DNA of 64,000 nt from Bugula neritina (lineage: Eukaryota; Bryozoa; Gymnolaemata; Cheilostomatida; Bugulidae), in assembly GCA_964035545.1 (NCBI GenBank), contig OZ037771.1, positions 15,419,289 to 15,483,288 on the forward strand, given 5' to 3'. This document shows, in pieces, positions 12,441-35,690 of this stretch (within the stretch, counting starts at the first letter, position 1; each line of letters starts with the position of its first letter). The notes under the pieces are model-generated. The model ran no database searches. It was not told where the DNA came from and saw nothing but the letters and a program-made list of their open reading frames with translations. The position numbers were made by a program, and so were the translations under genes.

Positions 12441-15400
12441 TGTTGATTTATATTATGCAGCAATATGACATGAAGTTGAATAGACAAAAAGTTATTATAA
12501 TAAACTATTAGCTGAATATTATTTTACAAAAACTTCCTATATATTTAAAGCAAACTAAAATAAAATAAATATATAATATATATAATATAAAAAAATATAA
12601 ATATAAATATATATTGAGCAATATTTTGTATTTTACTTAACGTAAGTTAGTTGATGTTTATTGATGCACTGTATACTCTGTCATAATGTTGAATACATAA
12701 TTTGTTTCTACATGCCATTACAAATAGCGAAAATAGGTCAGTTAAAATGATCACTTTTCATTTGAATTCACACAACATAGCTGTATCGTTGAAAGATATA
12801 GTAGTTAACCTATTCATTATTAGAGTATTTTCACATTATAGTTTGCATATAAAAACATGATATATAAGGCAGAAATTATAAACAGATACTTGTTATAACA
12901 TATGCTAAATATAATATGCTAAAGAAATATTGATAAATACTGTTGAGTATAACAACGTGGCTTGCATGAAGGTCACAGAACAGATTATAATTTAGAGTTT
13001 TACAAGAGCCTGGATGTGACCTCATAAAGGCTGGTTAACCCACGCTCTATTTTCAGTGCAACTTTACTTTGGGTGGTACAATTTATGTCAAACATGTTGC
13101 CAAAAAGTTGGGGTACACAAAGAGCATGCAGTCGTATGTTTGCATTATGTAACCATCATTGAGTATTGTTCTAACACGACTAATACCACATTGCCAATTC
13201 ATTAAGATTTGTAATTAATTGTGTATTTTATGTAAAGCTTTTAGATGTGGGAATTTGGTATAATTTAAGGTTTAAAGGTATAATTTAGTGGGCAAAAGAG
13301 CTCTGATGTGTTGATTATAAATGAAACACAATGATTAGTGGTGAGCAGTATTGGTTCTGAGGAGAAACTGAGACTGAAGCGGGCAAGCATCACCCCCCCC
13401 CTCCCCCAGTATTTAGGTACTTGTTGAACTGTGTGATGTGCAGTCTGTATTTACTACAATTTAGCAAGTTTCAAGTAAATTCAAATAATTTAGAGAGAAA
13501 ATAACATATTAAGGAAGCAAGGAGCGCCATAAGTTTAAACTAGAAATATATATGACACACATAACAGGCACTTGCAGTAGAAAATGATGGCACCTAACAC
13601 TGGGTGTCAGATCACCTGACGCTGGGTGTCAAGTAGAATGCCAAAGAGAGTTTCGGAAAAAATTAAACTAGAAAATGCTCGAAAATTAACAGTTTGAAAA
13701 GTTATATTAGATATTTATTTTATTTGAAAATAAATTTTATCAACAGTCACATGAAAATATGAGGTTGCGTGTAAATAAGAGAACTATTGCTACACTGGGT
13801 AATATGTGAGTGGAGATGATTCATGAATACTGCTATTAATAATATTCTCACTTTAGCCCAAGGCGGGTTACAGGATGCTCTATCACTAGCAAAAATAAAT
13901 AAAAAAGTAAATAAAAAAGTAAATAAAAACTTTCCTATTGGCTTAAACATTAGGCTTATAGTTGATGGGAGTTCTCATAGTTTGTAAAGACAGTGAATAT
14001 ATACTGCAGAAGTCAATGCTTCAACTGATTATTGTATTATACTAATAAGATTAGAGATCAATGTAATATAATAACTGGATGAGATGAGAAGTTTCTGTGT
14101 CTATTTAGAAACTCCATGATGGTCAGTTAGCAGTGAATTAATGCTAACATTTCGTGACAATAAGCTTCCACTTTGCAGTGATAAATGTTTATTAGGTCCT
14201 CCATAACCGCCTTGGCGCCACTTTTCAACCTTTTCACCATACTTGCTAAATGCGCTGCGTGTGGAAGTGGAGAGGGTATTGTTGGCAAAGCATCATATTA
14301 TTGTGCACTACAACTGATGCATATAATTGAGATATTTAAAGTTTTTACAGGGATGGGCAGCCATGGAGGCAGTCAATGAATTAATACAATTATTTTACAA
14401 GAAATCAGTCAATTGTTTGACTCTAGCCATCAGGAGAGGCCACAACTCTTCACTCTTCACACACTAAGTTTAACAATCTGTTGCATTTTCTGAAACTAAC
14501 TTTCCTACTAGTACTTGGTGATTTTGAAATTCAACAAATTATTTGTAAGATGATGTTTATCTCCTACTGGGTTTAAACTAGTCATGTTCCAACACACTCC
14601 AAAAGTCACCAAATAGGAAGCCCACGGAGTTGGGTGTGTGAGAGTTGACGTGAGAATATAAAACATTATTTCTCCTCATTATGTGAAAGCAACGCCCTAT
14701 TTGAAAGCGTCAACATAAACAGATTTTATTTAAAGTTGGATGGTTTCACTAAACGAAACTTTGCTGCATATAAATTTACATCTAGCAAACCCTGTGAAGC
14801 CAGAATGGACAAACACCAACGCCAATAATTTATGATATGTAATTTATATTATTACCGTTGCTTATAAACATCCTTTTCCTTTTATCTTTATCAAAAGCTT
14901 TCTCTACATCTAAACACTTTAAAAGTGATAAATTAACACTAGAGTTGCATTGTAAACTTTCAGTAATTAGAATATTAATGGCAACATCGCCATTTTGAAT
15001 TCTTTTTCAACTGATTTCATTTGAAAAACATTTAGACAATGCTGAGCAGTGCCAAGTGCTCTTTGTTCTTTGGACTGAGTAGATATACAATATCTCTTTC
15101 CATCTATAAACCTTTGTTTGTGTCAACCCATATTTACTGAGTTATTATTCAGGATTAAGATTCTGGCAGTGTTCTGTCTCCATATTAATTTGTGTTTCAC
15201 CATCTGACCATGAACACAATGGTATTTGATAACTGCGATTATATAGAATTATATAATGTTATGTATTAAATATTGATATATAACAATATTATATAATGCT
15301 ACCTATTGATACATAGCATTATATAATATCATGTATCAATATATTATGCTACTATATATAATTTCCTGTATTACATAATAATATATGTTACATAGTATTG

Positions 15401-17813
15401 CATATTGATACGTAGTTTTATCTAATAATACTGCATACTATCACATGATATCACATGATATTATGTGTTAATATATATACAATATAATATAATATTAGAT
15501 AGTAATATATAGTATTATATAATAATCAGAATTAACAAAATATAAAACAAATACTGCAGTAAATAACACAAGTACACACGGACTGTAGTTGATATTGGAG
15601 AGAAAACAAAGAATAACAAATATTTCATCATTTGTTCAACTTGAGCGAACTCCCACGATATTTTGAATTTGTTATATGAGAAAATATTGTGTATATTAAT
15701 AACTAGAAACAATTGTGATACGACAACACATAGGATGGGTGAGAATATGCTCACCTGATATTGTAATTTACACTGCAGGCATAATTATGCCTGAATTCTT
15801 TTAAAGCTGAAAAATGATTTGTACTTTGTAAACACTTTCTAGAATTGTATGATTTAAAAAATAATCATATAATTTCCCAGTAAATACTGCTTTATTTAAA
15901 CGTTGTATTTGGCAGAAACTAAATTATCAACTTTTAGCACACATAATATTTTATATATTGTGAAATATTGGATTAAAAAAGAATACAAATTAAATTAAGA
16001 CATTATAATGGAGTAGCTGGGAGGATAGTTGCAATGAGTGTACGAAGTGAGAGTATAGTTTCTCTTATTCATAGTATATAAACAACTCAGCATGCAAGTT
16101 GGCATCTCTGTGAGAAAACCTCTGATGGAAGGATTTTTGCTAAATCGGGCCAAGGACTTATTCAGATGGGGCGCATACATTATATTATATATGTGATATG
16201 ATATTATATAACAATAGTATAATAATAATATTTAATAATAATATATATTGATATATTATAGTAATATAGACTAATAGTATATAATGACATATAATAATAT
16301 ATATGATAAAATAACCAACCAGGGAGACATGCAACCCTCTGTTAGATTTAGAACTTATCCTTTCTATATACATAAAAGACTGGAGGACATAAACAAATGG
16401 CCTCCATTGCAATGGCTGCATGGCTTTTTCTTCCACAGCTTTTTATGAAGACAGCTTTTCTACAGCTGTAGGTAGTACTATAGATACTGTAGAGTTGGCA
16501 GAAGTACTTTATATTAGAATTACATAACATAGGCTTAGCATTGTCTAGCCTCGTCAAGTTGTTTCCCATCTCATTATTATATTCAAGTGTATAACTGCAG
16601 AACATTTTCTCTCCAGCGGGAGTTGAAGAAGAATTTATACAAATACAGGATCTGTACATCTTATACTATACTGAAGGCAACATTCTATACGCCAATCTAC
16701 CAGAATGATGATATGCAATTGCTTGTCCAATAACGTCAACAATAATACACTTTATTTTTATTTTTAAATTTGATTTATTTTCATTTTTGTAAATAATAAT
16801 TATTTTGTAGAAGATGAAATACAATGAGCTATAGCACCCCGTGACACGTCTCCGTCACACGTCTGCGTAAAACGCAGCTCACAATCCATAATAAAAATAA
16901 CGTAATTCATATGAATATAAAATATAATACATACATGTACAGGTATACATGATATATGCACGGCAATGTAACATTTACCTTTGCAATACAAGTCTACACG
17001 CAACCACAAAATATGTCTATAATGTTTAGTGCTTACAGCACACCAATAGCAAGAAGGTTGGAGTTAAGCCACCAATCACTTCAGCCACTCACTAAATTCC
17101 TACAGTTTGAAAGCTCAGAGAGAATTCAAAAGCTGGATTAGAAAAGTTGGTGATATGTTTGGAATAAAAAGTGTGCTATGTAAAGTTGGTAGAGATCTCA
17201 CTCAGAAGGGAATGTCATTAGCAGCGGTTATTTCTTTACATGCATTTGGTAACGGTGACATTGTGTTACAATTTCATATTATACTATAGCATAGTATATA
17301 ATATAATACAATATACTAAATAGTATATTATATTGTTATGATACTGTAATATATATCATAATATATTCACTAGGCTAATCCAAACCACACAGAAAGTCTT
17401 TCTAACAGAGTTAGTTGGTCAAGTGCATGCAGTGTCTAACAAGTGAAGCTAATGTTGTTGAGGGTGCCTCAGCACCCACCCGTAATCGTGTGCCAAGTGC
17501 AAAGTTTAGTATGAGCTCTACGCTCCTGTCAGCTGACCACAAGAGGGGGGTCACACACCCCACCCTGTAGTGACTAAGGGGTTTACACACAGAGGTAACG
17601 CTAGCTAAGCATGTACAACATGCATTATTGTCTGGTATATGAGCATGCAACACTTCGGGCAGAAGTTTAGTCAATAGTTGGGTTAAATAGATGAATAGAA
17701 GAATGTACAAGACATGAGCTAGGAGATGAGCAATATAAAGTTAGTGCTGCTGGTATGTACAGGGCAGGACAACTGCGCTGATTGCTGAGTAGAGGTGCTG
17801 GCGGCAGCAGCGG

Positions 17814-27519
<9,706 letters not shown>

Positions 27520-27592
27520 GTCAGCTATATCATATCCTCCGAATATTTCACAAAATATCCCAGATTCGTCTTTCAAGTTTGTAACAACTCAG

Positions 27593-27910
27593 CTGAAGTG
27601 GTGTTGCCTGAGTGAATGTGCAAAGTCCACTTGAATGCTAACAACTACTGGCTAGGCATGAAATTTACTGTTCCAGATTAGATATGACTTGTAGACATTA
27701 AACTCTCTGACCTTGATAGCAGACTAATGCGATGTAAAACAGTCCACTAGCAGGAGCCTCCGCTTACTTCTCCTACGAAGATCTTTCTACCGAATGCTGC
27801 GAAGGGGTGATATTATATTACTAAAATAACAGCCGTCGTTGTACTCCGCGAATACCTCTCTTTTTGTGCAGTGTTAGCTTAGCCCCTCCCCTCGCCACAC
27901 CTACTTGCAC
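27593..27910 (-). promoter_or_regulatory. KLF: KLF 5' leader intron, leader exon and promoter region
   Basis: A donor AGGAGAA|GTAAGC (exon edge 27768) and the acceptor before 27592 define a likely 175-nt leader intron. Upstream, 27883-27903 holds a GC-rich block, CCCCTCCCCTCGCCACACCT on the plus strand. This has a CACCC/CCACACC-type element, which KLF and Sp proteins bind, so autoregulation is possible. The transcription start is not visible. Confidence 0.45.
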
Positions 27911-28734
27911 AAACCATAATAGCATTATTACGATTAAACTTTTTATTGTTATTGGCGAACATAGGTTTCCTCCTAGATCACTGTAAGGGGGTAAGTAAAG
28001 AAAATGCTTTGATGTGTCACAAATTCTTTACTTTTTTAAGGAAATAATTATTTCAAGTCAGAGTTCTAAAAACCTACAGCCATACCGGCTTTTAAGTTTA
28101 AATTCAATTTTAAATCCTGACACTCAACCAGTAGTACAGCATTGCTAACAGCATTGCTAACAGTATTGGGTATTGATTTTTAAGATGCCTGAATAAGGTG
28201 AAAGGTGGTGGGAGAACGTGGGTAGATGAAAAGATTTAATACAAGGTAACTATCAATAGAAGTGGTGCAGGTGAGAACACACGTTATTGATCTTTGATTA
28301 TTTGTGGCACGAAGGTAATGAATTGATAGAAAAGATCACAAGAAAGTCTTAGACATGCCCTAGTCCACAGTAACACACAGTTGGTACAAACTGCACCACA
28401 AACACTAATTGCAGTAAGTTACTGAGGTACTGAGGTAGGCTCAAAGAGCACACCTGCCACCACTCCACTACTGGGAAATGTAAATGCAGAGGTGATGATT
28501 GCTAATAACCATAATTATTCGTTGCAAACAACTTAATCCCCTAATCCACAGGTTCAGCCTATATATAGAGCATAGGAAGGTGGGACTGCTAGGCAGTGGC
28601 AAGTGCTAACGAATCCCACTGCAAAATACATGATTTGAAATAATCTCTTGCAAAACCATGACTCAGCGAATGATAGAAATCAGTTACCCCCCACAGCACT
28701 AGCTGAGCTATTCCCTCTATAGTATATAGCAGCA

Positions 28735-29045
28735 TAGTACTAGTTGAGTTGGCAGCACGTAGTACTAGTTGAGTTGGCAGCATGTAGTACTAGTTGAGTT
28801 GGCAGCACATAGTACTAGTTGAGTTGGCAGCACATAGTACTAGTTGAGTTGGCAGCACATAGTACTAGTTGAGTTGGCAGCACGTAGTACTAGTTGAGTT
28901 GGCAGCACATAGTACTAGTTGAGTTGGCAGCACATAGTACTAGTTGAGTTGGCAGCATGTAGTAATAGTTGAGTTGGCAGCATGTAGTACTAGTTGAGTT
29001 GGCAGCACATAGTACTAGTTGAGTTGGCAGCACATAGTACTACTA
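28735..29045. repeat. 25-bp minisatellite, about 12 copies
   Basis: Core TACTAGTTGAGTTGGCAGC with a CAC/CATGTAG linker, highly homogeneous. Confidence 0.95.
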
Positions 29046-29281
29046 GTTGCCACCCCTCCTCATTATACACATTCACTTTTCATTTATATTATTTCTACAC
29101 ATATCATTATACAGGCTAAGGGTGAATCTGTAGCATGCCAACCCCAACACTAGCAAACATAGGCTCAGAATATATATTAGTCAACTTTAAAGACTCCATT
29201 ATTAAGGAAATAAACTTTGCTGAATAATATGGTTATATTATTGTGTTTACCTAGATAATATGTTATAGTCAATAATGTACA

Positions 29282-29285
<4 letters not shown>

Positions 29286-29329
<44 letters not shown>

Positions 29330-29338
29330 TATATATTA

Positions 29339-29411
<73 letters not shown>
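29286..29411. repeat. (AT)n microsatellite
   Basis: Two AT dinucleotide tracts separated by TATTATATATATTATA. Confidence 0.95.
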
Positions 29412-29415
<4 letters not shown>

Positions 29416-30757
29416 CACAATGCCAAAATTTAAAGGACTTTTTCTGCTGTTTTGTTTTCTTTCAATTTCAATGTAAATTCAACTTACACAATCCAATAGC
29501 ATTAGGCGATTAAATACATTCTTTTAGCTGGTTGAATCAAGCTTGGCTTGTAAGATTTAGCTTGGTTAATTATAAAAATAAGCAAACAAAAGCCAAACAA
29601 TTGAATAAACGTGAACTTATAAAATATTTACAATTTTAATTGTCTAATGTTGATAATATTATTTAACGAGTATACTACGAGAAAAACTTCAACTATAACA
29701 ATTATAATTTAAGTATCATTTATTCAAATATGTTTGTAAAACTATTTTTAGGACCGTTTAAAAGTGAATTTGTTTATCTTATTAATTTACCCATAGAGTG
29801 CTACTAGATGTTATATGTGGGTATTTGATATTTTGCTGGCAAATAATTTTTATTAGTTGCAGCCAATTTGAATGAAATGCTTTCTCTCTTTGACTGCAAA
29901 TAGACGTACAATACTACACAGCAGAGCTTAGAGCTAAGTATTCATATGTATTATATATCTTAGCATCACTCAGAGGATCTAATAGGTTAACTTAAAATAA
30001 TATTGAAATATGTAGATCTGAAATCTATCTGTTAACACTTTATTTGACATGTTCAGATCATATCCTAACAAGGTATTGAATTACCTGCTAAACAATAAGT
30101 CAATTAATTGAGAAATGATGGCTGATGCAAAGTATGCAGTAACGAAGCTATAAATAAGCCAGCAGTTACGTAGGATCGCAAAGGAGAGCGACTTCGAAGT
30201 ACACCCGTGCCAAAGTGTCCAAGATTTATAGAAATGTCCGTGTTTGGAACACAGGGGCGTTTCTGCAGGCACTCACTACTTGATTTATAATGAATAATTA
30301 GATGTCAGGATTGAATAATAAATTAAATTGTCTCTGAACTGTTAAGTAATTAGAATAGAGTATGCAGTTTGCGTCTAACAACAAATGCAATGTTACTGCT
30401 GCCGCTACCCTGTTTTAGCTGCCAGCAAACCGCTAGAGGACACAATGCAGAGAGATGAACTGCTGGATAACCCAACAGCTGTCGGCCCAAACTCTATAAA
30501 GTGAAAGATTTAAATAAATAATTAGCTGTGTAGATGAAAGGCGACGAAACCCTCATAAAATTATTATAATAGGCGTACAAAGCTATGCCGGTATCATGTT
30601 TTGTATTACATTAAAATAAATTCGTTAAATTTCAATGTATTACGTAAGCTGGTTAATTAGGACCCATGCCTGCTCAAACCAGTGCCAAAAACCAGCAGCT
30701 AAAATATTTATGTGCTATAAATGATGGTTGCAGCTCAAATATGTCTTCTCATATAGA

Positions 30758-30968
30758 AATATACAGAATAGAAGTGTATAGAATAGAAGTGTATAGAATA
30801 GAAGTGTATAGAATAGAAGTGTACAGAATAGAAGTGTATAGAATAGAAGTGTATAGCATAGAAGTGTATAGAATAGAAGTGTATAGAATAGAAGTGTATA
30901 GACTAGAAGTGTATAGAATAGAAGTGTATAGAATAGAAGTGTATAGAATAGAAGTGTATAGCATAGAG
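30758..30968. repeat. 15-bp minisatellite, about 14 copies
   Basis: AGAATAGAAGTGTAT units. The 15-bp period yields YRIEV-type repeats in open frames on both strands, with no other coding sign. Confidence 0.9.
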
Positions 30969-32267
30969 TTGTAGCAAATGGAAAGTTGAACATTTCCTGA
31001 GAGAGCCAGCCAACTGTGCTCTATGCAAACACAGAGTCTATAAATAAGAGACTAATTTAATATCTATACAATAAAGATTAAGTTTAGTAAACAGTGTAGT
31101 CTAGTGAGTGAGTAGACAGTAGCAGAGTTATCCCCAGGACTACCCCCAGGACTACCCCCAGGGTAGGGTGGGGGTCTACATACGGCTGTGACTAATAGCA
31201 CTCTGTACTTCTTCATTCCTTGAAATTATTTATCAATAAGGCACAAGCAAGGCAACATGACAGACAACTAAATATAATGTTATACAGCCCTTTATACCTA
31301 GGCTGAACAAAAATGTAAATAATATAGCCGTAAAATAGCAAACATATTTAGAGATAGAGAAGACAACATACGTAGCCAAAAGAATTACATATTATGTAAA
31401 CGAATTTAATGAAATATTTTATTAATAGCTTTAAAATCTATAAACAGCATTTTCTTAATATTTTATTTGTTTGTTTGAAATAAATTAAAGTAAAACATGC
31501 TTCTTAGCCCATAACATTCAGGTGAACAGTATCAAGTGTTTTGTCTATTTCAATGGCTATGCTATGCATCTAGTAATATATTTTATTACTTAACTTGTTC
31601 TAGTATCTTGACTTGTGAAGAGACTACGTATTATATTGTCATTACTTTATTATTTTTTATTACCATTACTTATTTTTATTCTATACTTATTAACAGCTCA
31701 TATATTATAGTCAACTTTTAGATGAGTTTAACAAAAATTAGATGTAGATTATTTATATAATATTTAATCACAGAATAGTATTTAAGCTGTATTATCAGTC
31801 ATAACTAATTTCTGAAATCTTGGAAATTAAAGCAGCTAATCAGTGGTTTATGCTTATAATTTTGAAGTTTACTTCTTCTCTAAATATAGTATAATAACAT
31901 ATAATATATAATACAGTATAATATAATACAATATACTATAATATAATACAATACAATATACTATAATATAATACAATATTATGTATTGTAATATAGGCTG
32001 TTATGTAATCAAAATAGCTATACTATTTATAATTATTATTATTTGTATTATATATTCTATATATTATATTCTTACACCATTATCATAGCCCACTTTATGA
32101 TTGAAATTGCCTTAAGACTTATCACAAATCTTGGAGTTACAATCAACTAATCAGCCATTATTATTTATTTTTGGAGATTTGAATGTTGTGAAACTTTGCA
32201 GGTGGATTTGGAAGAAACAAAGCAGGTGTGGGCTACTTGTAGAACAATACAAATGCCTATGGGATGC

Positions 32268-32420
32268 CAACACCTACACACCAAGATACCTACACACCAA
32301 GATACCTACACACCAAGATACCTACACACCAAGATACCTACACACCAAGATACCTACACACCAAGATACCTACACACCAAGATACCTACACACCAAGATA
32401 CCTACACACCAAGATACCGG
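32268..32420. repeat. 16-bp minisatellite, about nine copies
   Basis: CCTACACACCAAGATA units, perfectly repeated. Three overlapping frames stay open through it. Confidence 0.95.
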
Positions 32421-33297
32421 TACTAGAAGGCAGAGTATCTGTGTATATATCTGTGTGTACATATAACTGTGTATATATCTGTGTGTACATATAACTGCGT
32501 GCACGTATCACTGAAATATAGACATGGAAGTGGGCTCCAGGATTCGTGTGGTTAATGCTAGAGAAATGTCTGTCTGTGTGTCTGTCACAGTGTCACCAAG
32601 TTTCACTCTCTCTACCAAATGCGACGGTTTTATGTGCCAAGCAATTAATCAAAGAAAGGCAACCACATCTCGCAGCTCTAGACTGCATACTTTAAAGATT
32701 ACTAAATTTACATATCATTATGTGAAGCAAAGTCCGCTGCTGTAGCCAAGACTGTTAAAATCTAATAACACTTGTGAAGAGGAGGTAAGAAGCAGCTAGA
32801 GTCTCACGTAGAGACATACGGCACACACATATCTGTCAACTTTCTATACACAATGCATAAGCTGCACCCTCTAGCTCTCTCTCTCTACCAGTCCATTGCA
32901 AGTTATATGAATAATTCCTCCACCATTTGCAATGCTTTCTCTGTTGTCATTCCTTGTTTTACCAAATATTATTCTAATTTATTCTGAGGTTTAGTCTGTT
33001 TCAATTATTTATTTAAAGTTGCTAATTTTAGACTCAGTCATTACACAATGTCAACGAAGTAAGTCTGCAGTAACATTTATTGCTGCAAATCCAAGATTGG
33101 GGACAATTTATGAACTATAATACATTAAGCTGGCCCCTACCAGGTACCAAGGCTATACTTAAGAGACCATGACTAGCACCTGCTTTCTGGCACAGACCCA
33201 AATGGTCAATAAATTAGAGGATCTGAATATCATTACACAAATTATGTCAACTAAAATATGACAAAATATATTTAATCCTGATGAAATTTATTATACA

Positions 33298-33392
33298 AAT
33301 TACACACAGTATTGTATTGTATACATCACACACAGTATTGTATTGTACACATCACACACAGTATTGTATTGTATACATTACACACAGTATTA
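33298..33392. repeat. About 26-bp repeat, four copies
   Basis: ACACACAGTATTGTATTGTA units with TACATC/CACATC linkers. Confidence 0.85.
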
Positions 33393-33477
33393 TGTTGTAT
33401 TATACAAAACACCAAAGTACAGGTAATGCTATATACTATATTACAGTAACTTAAAGTAAAAGCTGAGAAAATTTACT

Positions 33478-33648
33478 GTATACTAGTGTTAGTGCTTTTA
33501 CTACTAGTGCTAGTATTATTACTACTAGCGTTAGTACTATCACTATTAGTGTTAGTGCTATTACTACTAGTGTTAGTGCTATTACTACTAGTGCTAGTAC
33601 TATTACTACTAGTGCTAGTGCTAGTACTACTAGTGCTAGTACTGCTAC
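33478..33648. repeat. 18-bp ACTACTAGTGYTAGT array
   Basis: Degenerate ACTACTAGTGCTAGTACT units, just beyond the putative last exon of the C4-finger gene. Confidence 0.85.
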
Positions 33649-33649
33649 A

Positions 33650-33694
33650 TTAGAGAGAGTAAAGTTCAAAGTACTCCACACCTAAGACCAATCC
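33650..33694 (-). CDS. Possible last exon of the C4-finger gene
   Basis: The acceptor AGTCTGCAG is followed in phase 0 by GLVLGVEYFELYSL and TAA. The phase fits the preceding exon. The exon is short, so support is weak. Confidence 0.3.
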   Translation of the reverse strand, partial: GLVLGVEYFELYSL

Positions 33695-34146
33695 CTGCAG
33701 ACTATATCAAGGTATGCCAACTAACTTGTATTTATGAATATTAATTCATATGTGAGCAGGAAACACCCAGTGTGAGCTCTATATTAACTAATAATAATAA
33801 AGTAGTCATGTGTTCACCTTACAGCTCCCTAATAACACACTTGCTGGTATGTTTATACCATGTAGGAGTTGTCTTCTTACTAATATATGAACCCTGGTCC
33901 CTGTGTTCTTAGTTTAATAACATAACGTAACCACTTTGATACTCCCGTTCAGTACTTCACTGAGTTCAGTAACTCAGATAGTACATAGATAAGCCTACAT
34001 GCCTATACACATATAATAGTATATACACCAAATGAGTTTGGGGTAAATTGTATTACATTGATGGGAGTTGTTTACTCAGTTTGAGTTGAAGAGCACGAGA
34101 GGATAACTCCAGCATACTAATAGTTGATATTATTACAGTCACTAAC

Positions 34147-35177
34147 CTTAATAGTCTTGGGTACCGGCTTTCTTCTACGAGTTGTAGAAATACTTTTATT
34201 CCCCTCCTTTGCCTCCACAGGTGTTCTGTACCGGGCTGTGCAGGATTCACAGGGTATACCCCCTACCCGAACTTCTCCGTCAAGGAATCCACAGGCTTTG
34301 CACTACACAGCAGGGCAGAGAGAAGCAGTAGTAGAGTCAGCAACATGAGTTTGCTATTGAAGTGGGACAATACATGTGCCTCCCTCATGCAATTCTGAGT
34401 GAAAAGTGTATAGTTATAGCATAAGATGTGACAACTCCACAATCCTTGTCTACTCTACACTCTCGCCTTGTCTACTCTACACTCTCGCCTTGTCTACTCT
34501 ACACTCTCGCCTTGTCTACTCTACACTCTCGCCTTGTCTACTCTACACTCTCACCTTGTCTACTCTACACTCTCGCCTTGTCTACTCTACACTCTCGCCT
34601 TGTCTACTCTACACTCTCGCCTTGTCTACTCTACACTCTCGCCTTGTCTACTCTACACTCTCGCCTTGTCTACTCTACACTCTCGCCTTGTCTACTCTAC
34701 ACTCTCGCCTTGTCTACTCTACACTCTCGCCTTGTCTACTCTACACTCTCACCTTGTCTACTCTACACTCTCGCCTTGTCTACTCTACACTCTCGCCTTG
34801 TCTACTCTACACTCTCGCCTTGTCTACTCTACACTCTCGCCTTGTCTACTCTACACTCTCGCCTTGTCTACTCTACACTCTCGCCTTGTCTACTCTACAC
34901 TCTCGCCTTGTCTACTCTACACTCTCGCCTTGTCTACTCTACACTCTCGCCTTGTCTACTCTACACTCTCGCCTTGTCTACTCTACACTCTCGCCTTGTC
35001 TACTCTACACTCTCGCCTTGTCTACTCTACACTCTCGCCTTGTCTACTCTACACTCTCGCCTTGTCTACTAGTACTGCTACTACTAGTACTGCTACTACT
35101 AGTACTGCTACTACTGCTGCTGCTACTACTAGTGCTGCTACTACTACGACTACTACTACTACTACTACTACTACTAG

Positions 35178-35218
<41 letters not shown>

Positions 35219-35504
35219 GTACTAGTACTAGTACTAGTACTACTACTACTAGTACTGCTGCTACTGCTACTGCTACTGCTACTGCTACTGCTACTACTAC
35301 TAGTACTACTAGTACTACTACTACTAGTACTAGTACTAGTACTAGTACTACTACTACTAGTACTAGTACTACTACTACTAGTACTGCTGCTACTGCTACT
35401 GCTACTGCTACTGCTACTGCTACTACTACTAGTACTACTAGTACTACTACTAGTACTACTACTACTACGACTACTACTACTAGTACTACTACTACTACTA
35501 CTAG

Positions 35505-35536
<32 letters not shown>

Positions 35537-35690
35537 TTACAAATACTCTCACCTTGTCTAATGCGGCTGGGAAAGCCAGGCTCTGATCTGTGACTGCTGC
35601 TGCGTCAGCCTCTGCTTCTTCTTTCACCTTTAGTTGCTGACTCTCCAGTAACTTGCAGGCGATTGCATCTAAGGACCTGAGTCTAGACAT
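34147..35690 (-). CDS. Two exons of an unidentified gene with a C4 zinc finger
   Basis: Exon 35690-35553: ATG, 46 codons, MSRLRSLDAIACKLLESQQ followed by an acidic Ala-rich stretch; donor GACAAG|GTGAGA, acceptor TCTTACAG at 35696. It joins in phase 0 to exon 34302-34147 (acceptor GCTGTGTAG; donor ATTAAG|GTTAGT, 52 codons). This second exon has CKACGFLDGEVRVGGIPCESC, i.e. C-x2-C-x13-C-x2-C, then TARYRTPV and a basic stretch TTRRRKPVPKTIK. The cysteine spacing equals that of the first zinc finger of nuclear receptors, but the usual KGFFRR after it is replaced and no second finger is visible. I do not recognise the protein. The ATG may be internal, as coding may continue upstream. Confidence 0.6.
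34440..35068. repeat. 22-bp minisatellite, about 29 copies, resembling an exon-intron junction
   Basis: On the coding strand units read GTAGACAAGGCGAGAGTGTA. The junction of the exon at 35553 reads TTAGACAAG|GTGAGAGTAT. Two units (near 34550 and 34750) keep GTGAGA. All three plus-strand frames stay open and are spurious. Confidence 0.95.
35069..35540. repeat. (ACT)n/(AGT)n/(GCT)n triplet array
   Basis: Interrupted TACTACTAGTACTGCTGC triplets filling the rest of the intron up to the donor of exon 35690-35553. Spurious Leu-, Thr- and Val-rich frames. Confidence 0.95.

Larger units (their letters stand above)
8440..17813. other. AT-rich intergenic region without a recognised gene
   Basis: Between the EF-hand/WD40 gene and the stop of the KLF gene. 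It contains long AT-rich tracts, a (TA)n run, a 20-bp array near 12230-12430, and short open frames without splice or family support. AATAAA-like sites on the minus strand near 16750 could serve the KLF transcript, but this is weak. Confidence 0.7.
27911..33649. other. Intergenic region with tandem arrays, no recognised gene
   Basis: Between the KLF promoter and the putative end of the C4-finger gene. It holds the arrays listed separately plus AT-rich unique DNA. The open frames at about 28589-28783, 30081-30272, 31536-31721 and 32524-32745 have no family or splice support. Confidence 0.6.

Noticed and set aside
28735-29045. Regular 25-bp repeats considered as a CRISPR array
   Set aside because: There are no unique spacers, the units are head-to-tail, and the genome is eukaryotic.
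34275-34335. Signal-peptide-like reading MLLTLLLLLLSALLCS on the minus strand
   Set aside because: It overlaps the pyrimidine-rich acceptor region of the C4-finger exon in another frame and stops after 28 codons; Leu codons follow from the pyrimidine tract.
34406-35593. Long overlapping open frames rich in Ser, Leu and Thr on the plus strand
   Set aside because: All three frames are open through a 22-bp array and a triplet array. The true coding exons are on the other strand.
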